Shown piece after piece: positions 33,727 to 41,908 of a stretch of 64,000 nt of DNA. The stretch covers positions 1-64,000 of the forward strand of contig DATHDS010000021.1 of the NCBI GenBank assembly GCA_035318925.1. The letters are read 5' to 3'. The stretch's first letter is position 1; each line of letters starts with the position of its first letter. The translations under genes were made by a program, and so were the position numbers. A model generated the notes under the pieces. It did not search any database. It had not been told where the DNA came from and saw only the letters and a list, made by a program, of their open reading frames with translations. The stretch comes from VAXT01 sp035318925. GTDB taxonomy: Bacteria; Actinomycetota; Thermoleophilia; Gaiellales; Gaiellaceae.

Positions 33727-36177
33727 TCAGTCTGGGCGAAGGGCAAGCGCCAGCGCGTCCTCGAGCGCGAGTGCCCGCCCCTCCGCGTACACCGCTGCGT
33801 AGGCGTCCTCCCCCAGTTCCGCGCGCAGCTCGGCTTCTGCCTCGTCGCGAACACGACCCTCGAACTGTGCGAGGTCCGACGCCGTTTCCTCGCACAGCAT
33901 GTCCGCGCGGCCGATCAAGCGCGCGGCGCGTGCCGGATCCTCGCGCGCGTACGCCGCCCCGAGACCGACGAAGCCGTAGGTGAATCCCTCCACGTGCCCG
34001 ATCTCACGCCCCGCAATGAGAGCGTCGCGCAGCAGCGAGCGAGCCCGCTCGACGTCGCCGAGCATCAACGTCGTGAAGCCGAGATTCGTGAACGCACGGG
34101 AGAGGAGGTCCTGATCCTGGAGCTCCCTACCTATCGACAGGCTCTCCTCGAAGAGCTCCCGCGCGCGCTCGTACTCGCCGCGGCTGAGCGCGACGAAGCC
34201 GAGGTTGTTAACGGCAATGCTGAGCAGCCAAGAGTCGCCGAGCTCGCGCGCGAGCCCCGCCGACTCCGCGTGGAGGTGCGCCGCGGAGTTCCAGTCGCCG
34301 CGCTTGATGGCGACGAGCCCCGCGGTGTTGACACCGACGGCCCTCGCCCGGGTGGAATCAGTCTCCGCGGCAAGGGCGAGCAGCGCATCCGCCGCGGCGC
34401 GGCCCCGCTCGAGGTCACCCTGCCAGACGGCGAGCAGGCCGGCGCCCCAGAGCGCGTCGAAGCGAAGGCGTGGATCGCTCTCCATGCTCGTCGCAAGAGC
34501 CGACTCGAGCCAGCGGCGGCCCTCGCTCCAGTAGCCTCGCGTCAGCCAGAAGAGCCAGACCGAGCCGCCGAGCCGGAGCGCGACGTCGGCGCGTCCGTGC
34601 TCGAGCGCGTCGCCGAGCGCGGCACGGATGTTGTCGTGCTCCGCTTCGAGCCGGTCGAACCAAATCGAGGAACGCGGGCCGCCTTTCAGCTCGGGCTTCG
34701 CGAGCTCCCCGAGCTCGAGTAAGTAGGCGCTGTGCCGATGCCGGAGGTCCGCGGCACCGCCGGTCTCCTCCAGTCGTTCGAGCGCGAACTCGCGGATCGT
34801 CTCCAGCATCCAGAAGCGCTCCCCCGCGTGGCGGAGAAGGCTCTGGTCGACCAGCGACTGCAGCGTGTCTAGGTCGGCGTCTGCGACAACTGCTGCGGCT
34901 TCGAGCGTGCAGCCGCCGGCGAACACCGAGAGCCTGGCAAAGAGCCGCCTCTCCTCTTCGCCGAGGAGCCCGTAGCTCCATTCGATCGTCGCTCGCAGCG
35001 TCTGCTGCCGCGCCTCGGAATCGCGGCCGCCTTTGAGCAGATCGAGCCGCTGCGAAAGGCGCTCCAGGATCTGGGCCGGGGAGAGCACGCTCGTCCGGGC
35101 CGCCGCCAGCTCGACCGCGAGCGGCAGGTTGTCTAGGCGACGGCACAGCTCCGCAATCTCCTCGCTCTGCTCGAGGCGGGAGCGCGCGCAGAAGAGCTCG
35201 ACCGCCTCCGGCTGCGCCAGCGGCGACACCGGGTGCTCGACCTCGCCCCGGATGCGCAACAGCTCCCTGCTCGTCACCAGGAGGCGGAGGTTCGGACAGG
35301 ACTCGAGCAGCGAAGCGAGCTCCGACGCCGCCTCCACCACCTGCTCGAAGTTGTCCAGGAGCAAGAGCAGCTCGCGTTCGCCGATGTGCTCGGCGAGGCC
35401 GCCCTTGGCCCCCAAGGTCTGGGCGACCGTCTCGACGACCAGGGCCGGGTCGCGCAGCGCCGCCAGTCCGATCCAGAAGACGCCGTTCCTGAACTCCGGC
35501 ACCAGTTCGGCCGCCGACTCGATCGCCAGCCGCGTCTTCCCCGAACCACCCGGGCCGGACAGCGTCACCAGCCGCGCGCCGTCCTGCAGCAACTCCACCA
35601 GGTCTGACACCTCCCGCTCCCGGCCGACGAACGACGACGCCGGCCGCGGCAGATTCGTGTTCGAGATCGTCTTCAGCGGCGGAAAGCGTTCCGTCCCGAG
35701 CTGGAAGATCCAGACCGGCTCGCTGAAGTCCTTCACCCGGTGCTCGCCGAGGTCCGCCAGCTCCCCCTCGACAAGCGCGTGCGTCGCCTGCGAAACGAGC
35801 ACCTGGCCGCCGTGACCGGCGGCGGCGATCCGCGCCGCAAGGTGTACGTCCTCGCCGACATAGCCCTCCCTGCCGACGTGCGGCCGCCCCGTATGCACGC
35901 CCATGCGCACACGGATCGGACCGACGGACAGCGCCTCTTGGCCCTCGTCGGCGGCCTCGATCGCCTCGGCCGCAGACGAGAACGCATAAAAGAACGCGTC
36001 CCCCTGGGTGTCGACCTCCACGCCGCCGCACCGAACGAACGCCTCCCGCAGCAGCCGCCGGTGCTCGGCGAGCGCCTCCTCGTACGCCTCCGCGCCCAGC
36101 TCGTTCAGCAAGCGCGTCGAACCCTCGACGTCGGTGAAGAGCAAGGTGACGCTGCCGGTCGGAAGCTCGTGATCCAC
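33727..36177 (-). CDS. Cyclase-like/NB-ARC (STAND)/TPR regulator, paralogue 2
   Basis: This 816-residue protein has the same architecture as paralogue 1. The cyclase-like domain has FTDVEGST, VDTQGDAFFYAF (Asp for Lys) and DVHLAARIAAAGHGGQ (His for Asn). NB-ARC motifs are GPGGSGKT, LLLLLDNFEQV, VTSRELLRI, and CRRLDNLPLAVELAAA; TPR units are AVNNLGFVALS and AFTNLGFTTL. It is divergent from the DUF6188-like gene with a 125-bp gap that resembles the upstream gap of paralogue 1, so a whole module seems to have been duplicated. Confidence 0.85.
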   Translation of the reverse strand: MDHELPTGSVTLLFTDVEGSTRLLNELGAEAYEEALAEHRRLLREAFVRCGGVEVDTQGDAFFYAFSSAAEAIEAADEGQEALSVGPIRVRMGVHTGRPHVGREGYVGEDVHLAARIAAAGHGGQVLVSQATHALVEGELADLGEHRVKDFSEPVWIFQLGTERFPPLKTISNTNLPRPASSFVGREREVSDLVELLQDGARLVTLSGPGGSGKTRLAIESAAELVPEFRNGVFWIGLAALRDPALVVETVAQTLGAKGGLAEHIGERELLLLLDNFEQVVEAASELASLLESCPNLRLLVTSRELLRIRGEVEHPVSPLAQPEAVELFCARSRLEQSEEIAELCRRLDNLPLAVELAAARTSVLSPAQILERLSQRLDLLKGGRDSEARQQTLRATIEWSYGLLGEEERRLFARLSVFAGGCTLEAAAVVADADLDTLQSLVDQSLLRHAGERFWMLETIREFALERLEETGGAADLRHRHSAYLLELGELAKPELKGGPRSSIWFDRLEAEHDNIRAALGDALEHGRADVALRLGGSVWLFWLTRGYWSEGRRWLESALATSMESDPRLRFDALWGAGLLAVWQGDLERGRAAADALLALAAETDSTRARAVGVNTAGLVAIKRGDWNSAAHLHAESAGLARELGDSWLLSIAVNNLGFVALSRGEYERARELFEESLSIGRELQDQDLLSRAFTNLGFTTLMLGDVERARSLLRDALIAGREIGHVEGFTYGFVGLGAAYAREDPARAARLIGRADMLCEETASDLAQFEGRVRDEAEAELRAELGEDAYAAVYAEGRALALEDALALALRPD

Positions 36178-36251
36178 GAGCCATGATCATGCGCGGCGAG
36201 AGATCCCCCGTCTACTAGTCCATCCACACGGGAGCCAGGATCGCTGGCTGC

Positions 36252-36280
36252 GCCAGTGCGCGGGAGTGACGCCCGACGGA
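36252..36280. repeat. Dispersed intergenic motif, copy 3
   Basis: Reads GCCAGTGCGCGGGAGTGACG and continues CCCGACGGA, upstream of paralogue 2 at the position equivalent to copy 1. Confidence 0.5.
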
Positions 36281-36302
36281 AGGCTGACTACGATGCTCTG
36301 CA

Positions 36303-36820
36303 GTGAGCGAGGTCGGCTTTCTCGTCGGACGGACCGTCGTCGAGATCCAAAAAATCCGGACGGAAGCGCGCGCATCGTCTTCGAACGCGGCGAAAAGCCT
36401 GAACCCGCGCTCTACGCAGACGCCGGATGGTCGACGTACGAGGATGGTCGCGGCGACGCACGCGTCCTCACCAGCATGGTCGGCGCCACGGTCGCGGACA
36501 CCTCAACAGACGGAGGAGTCCTCGTCTTGTCGTTCGACGACGGATCGGCGCTTCGATGCGAGCCTCACCTCAGCTACGAGGCCTGGCAGGTGGTAGGCGG
36601 CACGCCTCAGAGTCTGGTAGTCGCGATGCCAGGCGGTGACTTGGCGATCGTCGATTCGTCGCATGTTCCCACTTCGGAAGAGGCGCAGGAAGCGGTCGAC
36701 CTTCTGAAGGGGATCACCGGCTGGAGCGTCCACGTTCACGAGATCACAGAGACTGGCGGGATCATTGTCGGACCAGAACCGAAGCCTCCAGAGCTTCCCG
36801 CCGAACGAGAGGACGGTTAG
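36303..36820 (+). pseudogene. DUF6188-like protein, split by a frameshift at an A6 run
   Basis: From GTG 36303 the frame reads MSEVGFLVGRTVVEIQK. At the run of six A (36349-36354) it must shift by -1 to continue as NPDGSARIVFERGEKPEPAL and on to VLTSMVGATVADTSTDGG, VLVLSFDDGSALRCEP and the stop at 36820. The joined product is about 172 residues with two half-repeats (LVGRTVVEIQ...RIVFERG; MVGATVADTS...VLSFDDG), like tandem DUF6188 domains. The cause may be a sequencing indel, a real mutation or programmed slippage of tRNA-Lys on the A run. Neither frame alone encodes the whole protein. Confidence 0.65.
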
Positions 36821-36832
36821 CTGCGCGAGTGT

Positions 36833-36854
36833 TCTGCACAGACGCCAGAGCGGC
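36833..36854. repeat. Dispersed intergenic motif, copy 4
   Basis: CGAGTGTTCTGCACAGACGC and following bases, upstream of the third cyclase-like gene; the most divergent copy. Confidence 0.4.
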
Positions 36855-37012
36855 GTGTTGGTGCCTGCCTCGCCGTGCCGGATGATCGTCGCGTGTAGGC
36901 GGGAGTGTCTCCGCCCGGCCCTCAGGTCGGCGACGGCGTCGTCAGTCTCCGGTTACCGGGCCGTCCGGGGCGAGTCGCGTGATGGCAGGAATCGAGTGCT
37001 AGGTTCCTTCCG

Positions 37013-39832
37013 ATGCCGCGGGATCTTCCGATGGGTGTCGTCACGCTGCTCTTCACGGATGTAGAGGGCTCCACACGGCTGCTGCAGGAGCTCGGCGACG
37101 GTTACGGCGATGCGTTGCACGAGCATCGCCGCCGTCTGCGTGCCGCGTTTGCGGCGCACAACGGGGTCGAGGTGGATACGCAGGGTGATGCGTTCTTTGT
37201 TGCGTTCAGCCGTGCTTCCGATGCGGTGGCGGCTGCCGAGGACGCTCAGCGTGCGCTTGCGGGGGGTCCGATCCGGGTGCGCATGGGTCTGCACACAGGC
37301 GAGCCGCGGCTGAGCGAGGAGGGGTATGTGGGTCTGGATGTCCACAAGGGCGCACGGATCGCCGCGGTTGGCCACGGGGGACAGGTGCTGCTCTCGAGCA
37401 CGACTCGTGCGCTCGTGGACGGAGGCGTCCGCGACCTCGGGCCGCACCGCCTCAAGGATCTGAGCGCGCCCGAGCACATCTTCCAGCTCGAGATCGACGG
37501 GTTGCCGGACGACTTCCCGTTGTTGAAGACGCTCGAGGTGGGGATGAGGAGCCTGCCTTCACCGGGCACGTCGTTCGTCGGCCGCTCGACGGAGCTCGAG
37601 GCGATCGACGGGCTGCTCGAGGATCCGGAGTGCCGCCTGCTGACTCTCGTTGGCCCGGGCGGAGTCGGCAAGACGCGGCTCGCGCTCGAGGCGGCGGCAC
37701 GGCGGATCGAGCGCTACCCACACGGTGTGCACTTCGTGCCGCTCGTCTCCGTCGCGGCGCCCGAGTTCCTCGCGTCGGCCGTCGCCGAGTCGGTCCAGTT
37801 CCCCCTCAGCGGCTTCTCGGCGCAGGAGCAGCTGCTCGACTACTTGAGCGAGCGCTCGACGCTGCTCGTGCTCGACAACTTCGAGCACCTGGTGGACGGC
37901 TCGGGCCTGCTCGGCGAGTTGATCGAGCGGGCCCCGGGGGTGGAGCTGCTGACGACGTCGCGAGAGCGTCTCAACGTGCAGAGCGAGTGGGTGTACGACG
38001 TCGAAGGGCTGGGACTCGCGGAGAACGGCAACGGCGGGGGAGGTGCGCTCCGGCTCTTCGTCGAGCGTGCGGTGCAGGCGAGGCCGGGCTTCGAGCTCGA
38101 CGGGGAGGAGCGCCTGCACGCGCTCCGTATCTGCCGGCTCGTGACGGGCATGCCGCTGGGCATCGAGCTCGCCGCCGCCTGGGTGTCGATGCTCTCCTGT
38201 GGGGAGATCGCGGACGAGATCGAGCGGAACGTCGACTTCCTCGCCACCTCGATGCGTGACGTGCCCGATCGGCATCGCAGCCTCCGAGCCGTGTTTGACC
38301 AGTCGTGGCGGCTCCTCTCCGACGAGCAGCGCGACGCCTTCGCGCAGCTGTCCGTGTTCCGCGGCGGCTTCGATAGGGAGGCGGCGAACGCGGTCGCCGG
38401 GGCAGACCTCCGGCTGCTCTCAGAGCTCGCGTCGAAGTCGCTCGTTCGCCGCCCCGACTTCGGCCGCTTCGAGCTGCACGAGCTGCTGCGCCAGTACGCG
38501 GCGGAGAAGCTCGCCGCTGCATCGGACGACGCCTTCGCATCGACACGCGAGCGTCATGCTCGCCACTACGCCGGAATGCTCTTGGAGCGGCAGGCGGCGC
38601 TGATGGGCCCGGAGATGACGGTCGCGCGGGACGAGTTGCGCGGCGAGCTCGACAACCTCCGCGCGGCGCTCGAGTGGATCCTGGTCGAGGACGACGAGCA
38701 CGTGGCGCTGGCGGTGCTCGAAGCCTTCTTCACGTTCCTCTGGATGCACAGCTGGTTCGAAGGGGGCGAGACGCTCGAGCGGCTCGCTCGCGCGGCTGGC
38801 TTCGACGCCGACGAACCCGGAAAAGCGAGCGCCGTCGCGCTGGCGGCGGCCGCGTGCCGGATCGCGATCGGCGCGCGACTCGGGTACGACCCGGCCGCGG
38901 AGGAGCTCGCCCTCCGATGCGTGCCCGTCCTGCGGGCGCGGAACCTGGAGCGAGAACTTGGACGCTGCCTGTGCGCGCTCGGCATCGGGGCGGTGTATCG
39001 CGACGTCTTCCCGGAGGCGGTTGCGTTCCTCGAAGAGGGAATCGAGCTGGTTAGAGCGACCGGTGACACGTTCACCGAGCCCGGCGCGCTGATGGACCTC
39101 GGTTTCGCCCACCTCCTCATGGACGACCTCGACGTGGCAGGCGACGCGTTCGAGGCCGCGAATGCCCTCTGCGACAAGCTCGGGAACCCAATTCTCCGCG
39201 CGTACGGCATAGGCAAGCTGGGCCTTCTCGCCGATGCAGAGGAGCGCTACCGCGATGCGCTTCGCCTGCACCTGGAGGGGTACGAACTGTTCACGTCCGT
39301 CGGCGAGGCTGGGGGACCGGGCTACGCGCTCAGCCGCGCGAGTTCGAGCGCGTTCGGGCTGGGCGAGTACTCCGAGGCCTTGCGGCTCGGACGCGCCGGC
39401 TACGAGGCGTTCTCGGAAAGCAACCACCGCTGGGGGCTGATCACGGCGCTCTGCAGCATAGGCTTCGCCGCGCTGGCGCTGGGAGACGTCGCAGAGGGGC
39501 GCGAGCGCTTCGGTGACGCTCTCGAACGTGCGCGCGCAGCGGAGGCCGTCTCGCTCGAGCTTCTTGCGCTGAGCGGGATCGGCGCGTGCCTCGCGGAAGA
39601 TTCCGCCCAACAGGAGCGCGCCGCAGTAATCCTCACGTTCGCGATAGACCACGAGCAGCTGCCCCCGTCCTACGCGCGCGCGGCCCGCCCGGCCCTCGAG
39701 CGGCTCGAGGAGGAACTGCCGCCGGAGCAGCTCGCCGCGGCCCGCGATGCCGCAGCCGATGCGAGCCTCGACGACCTCGTTGAGCAGGCGCTCGCGGCTG
39801 TGTCGGTGGTAACGCCCGCACCGAGCGTCTAG
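37013..39832 (+). CDS. Cyclase-like/NB-ARC (STAND)/TPR regulator, paralogue 3
   Basis: The product is 939 residues. The cyclase-like domain (~8-165) has FTDVEGST, VDTQGDAFFVAF and LDVHKGARIAAVGHGGQ, the same two substitutions as paralogues 1 and 2. The ATPase has Walker A GPGGVGKT, LLVLDNFEHLVDG, TTSRERLN and GMPLGIELAAA, then a winged-helix-like linker (HRSLRAVFDQSWRLLSDEQR) and a longer, less regular TPR region. It is more divergent than the other two from each other, so it is not part of the recent duplication. Confidence 0.85.
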   Translation: MPRDLPMGVVTLLFTDVEGSTRLLQELGDGYGDALHEHRRRLRAAFAAHNGVEVDTQGDAFFVAFSRASDAVAAAEDAQRALAGGPIRVRMGLHTGEPRLSEEGYVGLDVHKGARIAAVGHGGQVLLSSTTRALVDGGVRDLGPHRLKDLSAPEHIFQLEIDGLPDDFPLLKTLEVGMRSLPSPGTSFVGRSTELEAIDGLLEDPECRLLTLVGPGGVGKTRLALEAAARRIERYPHGVHFVPLVSVAAPEFLASAVAESVQFPLSGFSAQEQLLDYLSERSTLLVLDNFEHLVDGSGLLGELIERAPGVELLTTSRERLNVQSEWVYDVEGLGLAENGNGGGGALRLFVERAVQARPGFELDGEERLHALRICRLVTGMPLGIELAAAWVSMLSCGEIADEIERNVDFLATSMRDVPDRHRSLRAVFDQSWRLLSDEQRDAFAQLSVFRGGFDREAANAVAGADLRLLSELASKSLVRRPDFGRFELHELLRQYAAEKLAAASDDAFASTRERHARHYAGMLLERQAALMGPEMTVARDELRGELDNLRAALEWILVEDDEHVALAVLEAFFTFLWMHSWFEGGETLERLARAAGFDADEPGKASAVALAAAACRIAIGARLGYDPAAEELALRCVPVLRARNLERELGRCLCALGIGAVYRDVFPEAVAFLEEGIELVRATGDTFTEPGALMDLGFAHLLMDDLDVAGDAFEAANALCDKLGNPILRAYGIGKLGLLADAEERYRDALRLHLEGYELFTSVGEAGGPGYALSRASSSAFGLGEYSEALRLGRAGYEAFSESNHRWGLITALCSIGFAALALGDVAEGRERFGDALERARAAEAVSLELLALSGIGACLAEDSAQQERAAVILTFAIDHEQLPPSYARAARPALERLEEELPPEQLAAARDAAADASLDDLVEQALAAVSVVTPAPSV

Positions 39833-39951
39833 CCCTCGGGCTCCGCTGCGGCAGTTCATCCGCCCTAACACGCTCCCTGAAGCTAGCTAGAGCGGTCGGC
39901 TGAGCGAGCGTCCTTACGTCTGGGGCAGGTCGTTCGGAACACCTCGCTCTT

Positions 39952-40440
39952 TTACGCTACGCGGTCAAGCACGGCGCGTACGGTCGAGGGCCACCATCGC
40001 GCGCCGCCGTGCGCTGTTGGTGTCGCGGCAGCGTTCAGGTTGCGCGCGATCTCCGCGAGGCTTTGGCCCGAGTTATGCGCGGCCCGGATCTGCTGGACGA
40101 GTTGCGGGGAGAGAGCCGCTGGCCGGCCTTGCTTCGCCGACTCACGTGCCTGTTTTCGAGGCGGTCGTCGTCGCTCGGCGATCAGGCGCTCGAGTTCGTC
40201 GGCCGGAATCAGCCGCGTGCCCCATGGCATCTCAGTCGTCTCGATGATCGGTAGCACCCGTCGGCTGAAGGTCGACCGGCTCATGCCGAGCGCCTCAGCC
40301 GCTTGCGAGCGTGTGTAGACGAGTTGCTCGACGTGGCCCGCGGCCCGCACAACGGCGTGGCGTGCGGCTGGCGCGGGGGGGCGCGGAGCCGGACGTGGGT
40401 GAGGATTGACGCGCTTGCGTTTCGCTCGGCGGCGAGACAT
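39952..40440 (-). CDS. Helix-turn-helix DNA-binding protein with two HTH regions
   Basis: This 162-residue basic protein has a first HTH of the excisionase/MerR-like type (YTRSQAAEALGMSRSTFSRRVLPIIE) with the wing-like WGTRLIPADELERLIAERR. The second is recombinase-like (LSPQLVQQIRAAHNSGQSLAEIARNLN), followed by STVRAVLDRV, as in the C-terminal linker region of serine recombinases. No catalytic domain is present. It probably controls element genes or acts as a recombination directionality factor. Confidence 0.72.
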   Translation of the reverse strand: MSRRRAKRKRVNPHPRPAPRPPAPAARHAVVRAAGHVEQLVYTRSQAAEALGMSRSTFSRRVLPIIETTEMPWGTRLIPADELERLIAERRRPPRKQARESAKQGRPAALSPQLVQQIRAAHNSGQSLAEIARNLNAAATPTAHGGARWWPSTVRAVLDRVA

Positions 40441-40552
40441 GCCGAGATCGTACAGAAAATCTGACGCGTTTTGGCATCAGGATGCATCTGTGTCTCGCTT
40501 GCTATCGGTGCTGGTAGTTGCTGTACGCGGGAGCTGCGACCGGGGCGTCTGG

Positions 40553-41089
40553 TCAGCGTTCGATGACGCGACCGCGGCCGAGCTCGCGTTCGAGCTCGAT
40601 CAGGCGGCGGAGGCGGAGAAGAGTCGGAATCTGCTCCTCGCGGCCGAGTGCGCCGAGCATGCGCGCGAGGTCGCCGGAGGAAGCGACCTGCGGGCGCAGC
40701 CCCCGACCGAGGGGCTCCCGGCTCGCGTGTCGGCGCAGGTCGTCGTAGCCGCGGGAGCCCGCCGGCTCGAGGACGAGCTTGAGCTCGCCGGCGCGCGTCT
40801 GCAGCTCGATCACCGGCTCGCTAGCGTCTGCGAGCTCAAGCTGCTTGCCATCGACGCGGCGGGCCTCGAGCTCGTTGAGCGCCTTCTCGAGCCGCGAGAG
40901 GTTGTCCTCGCGCATCGAAGGCGTGATGTCGATCCCCTCGGTGAGCTCGCCCGTGCCCTGGATCACACGCGCGAAGGCGCCGATCACGACGAAGCTGACA
41001 TGGCGCCCCTGAAGGACGGCGAGCAGCTCGTAGGCATCAAAGGAGGGCGTCCGCTTCGCCACGATCCCCTCACCGCCCCCTGCGCGCAC
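40553..41089 (-). CDS. Nucleotidyltransferase-like protein (possible toxin partner)
   Basis: This 178-residue protein has VSFVVIGAFARVIQGTGELTEGIDITPS, then REDNLSRLEKALNELEARRVDG, the pattern of minimal nucleotidyltransferase-fold proteins (GGxA...T.DxDI). Here the first catalytic acidic residue seems replaced (TEGIDI), so activity is uncertain. The C-terminal half includes EPAGSRGYDDLRRHASREPL. It overlaps the XRE gene by 20 bp, an arrangement typical of an HTH/nucleotidyltransferase toxin-antitoxin-like pair. A fragment of a second copy lies at 23937-23999. Confidence 0.7.
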   Translation of the reverse strand: MRAGGGEGIVAKRTPSFDAYELLAVLQGRHVSFVVIGAFARVIQGTGELTEGIDITPSMREDNLSRLEKALNELEARRVDGKQLELADASEPVIELQTRAGELKLVLEPAGSRGYDDLRRHASREPLGRGLRPQVASSGDLARMLGALGREEQIPTLLRLRRLIELERELGRGRVIER

Positions 41090-41375
41090 GCGGTCGCCCC
41101 AGTTCCCCGAGCATGCGCTCCACCCGCTCGCTCGGCGGCAGCATCAGCGATTCCCCCAGCTCCTCGTCGCCGCTCTTGTCGATCGGGACGAGCACGAATG
41201 GCAGGTCGAAGCCACAGGCATGCAAGCAGGCGAGCAGGCTCTCGACCGGAGGCGAGATCAACCCCTGCTCCCAGCGGGCGATGACCGACCGGTCGCGACC
41301 GGTCCGCTCCGAGAGCTCGCTCTGGGTAAGACCGGCCCGCGTCCGCGCCTCCCGGATCAGCTCGCCGCCGCGCAT
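41070..41375 (-). CDS. XRE-family HTH protein (possible antitoxin)
   Basis: This 101-residue protein has an N-terminal Cro/C1-type HTH (LIREARTRAGLTQSELSERT, then SVIARWEQG) followed by about 40 residues with VESLLACLHACGFDLPFVLVP. It is transcribed divergently from the excisionase-integrase genes and directly upstream of the nucleotidyltransferase-like gene, so it may both neutralise that protein and repress the shared intergenic promoter region. Confidence 0.78.
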   Translation of the reverse strand: MRGGELIREARTRAGLTQSELSERTGRDRSVIARWEQGLISPPVESLLACLHACGFDLPFVLVPIDKSGDEELGESLMLPPSERVERMLGELGRPRARRGR

Positions 41376-41412
41376 GATCGAAGTTTATCGCACTCAGGCT
41401 ACCGAGCTAGTT

Positions 41413-41441
41413 TTCACAGTCGGACTCGTTTTTGCTACACT
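41413..41441 (+). promoter_or_regulatory. Predicted promoter of the excisionase-integrase genes
   Basis: TTCACA (41413-41418), 17-bp spacer, TACACT (41436-41441) with an extended TGC before the -10. The ATG at 41453 lies about 12 bp after the -10, giving a leaderless or nearly leaderless mRNA. It sits in the divergent gap controlled by the XRE gene. Confidence 0.6.
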
Positions 41442-41452
41442 CCTCTATAGAG

Positions 41453-41908
41453 ATGCGCGGCGACGGTCAGATCTCGCTCGAACTCTTCCCACCGGAAGCC
41501 GCGGTTCCGGGAGCGACGGAGGGACCGAGCCCGGCCCTTGACAGTACGCAAGCGATCGACGGCTCTCCTCGAGCGCGGGCGTCGGCAGACGATGCCGGGG
41601 CCAAAGCGGAGGTTGTTTCGGACGGGCCGGGGCTGCTGACGACGCGAGAAGCCGCCGAGGTGCTCCATGTTCACCCCCGTACCGTGCAACGCCTGGTCGA
41701 GCGCGGCGAGCTCTCCGCCGTCCACCTCGGCGGGGCAGTGCGCTTCGATCCCCTCGACCTAGGCGGTCTGGTCGCACGACTCAAGCGCCGGCGGAAGAGC
41801 CGGCAGACCCGGGCCGCCGACGCAGTACGCGCTCGGAGCGGCGCCCACGTCTCTTTCGCCGATCGACTACGGTCGCAACAGGATGAGCATCGAGCGGCTC
41901 AGGCGTAG
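41453..41908 (+). CDS. Excisionase-like HTH_17 DNA-binding protein
   Basis: This 151-residue protein has a central helix-turn-helix (LLTTREAAEVLHVHPRTVQR, then LVERGELSAVHLGGAVRFDP), the winged-helix pattern of excisionase-family proteins. A disordered N-terminal third rich in Ala/Ser/Pro and a basic C-terminus (LKRRRKSRQTR) flank it. It overlaps the integrase start by 26 bp. It is likely the recombination directionality factor or integrase regulator. Confidence 0.75.
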   Translation: MRGDGQISLELFPPEAAVPGATEGPSPALDSTQAIDGSPRARASADDAGAKAEVVSDGPGLLTTREAAEVLHVHPRTVQRLVERGELSAVHLGGAVRFDPLDLGGLVARLKRRRKSRQTRAADAVRARSGAHVSFADRLRSQQDEHRAAQA

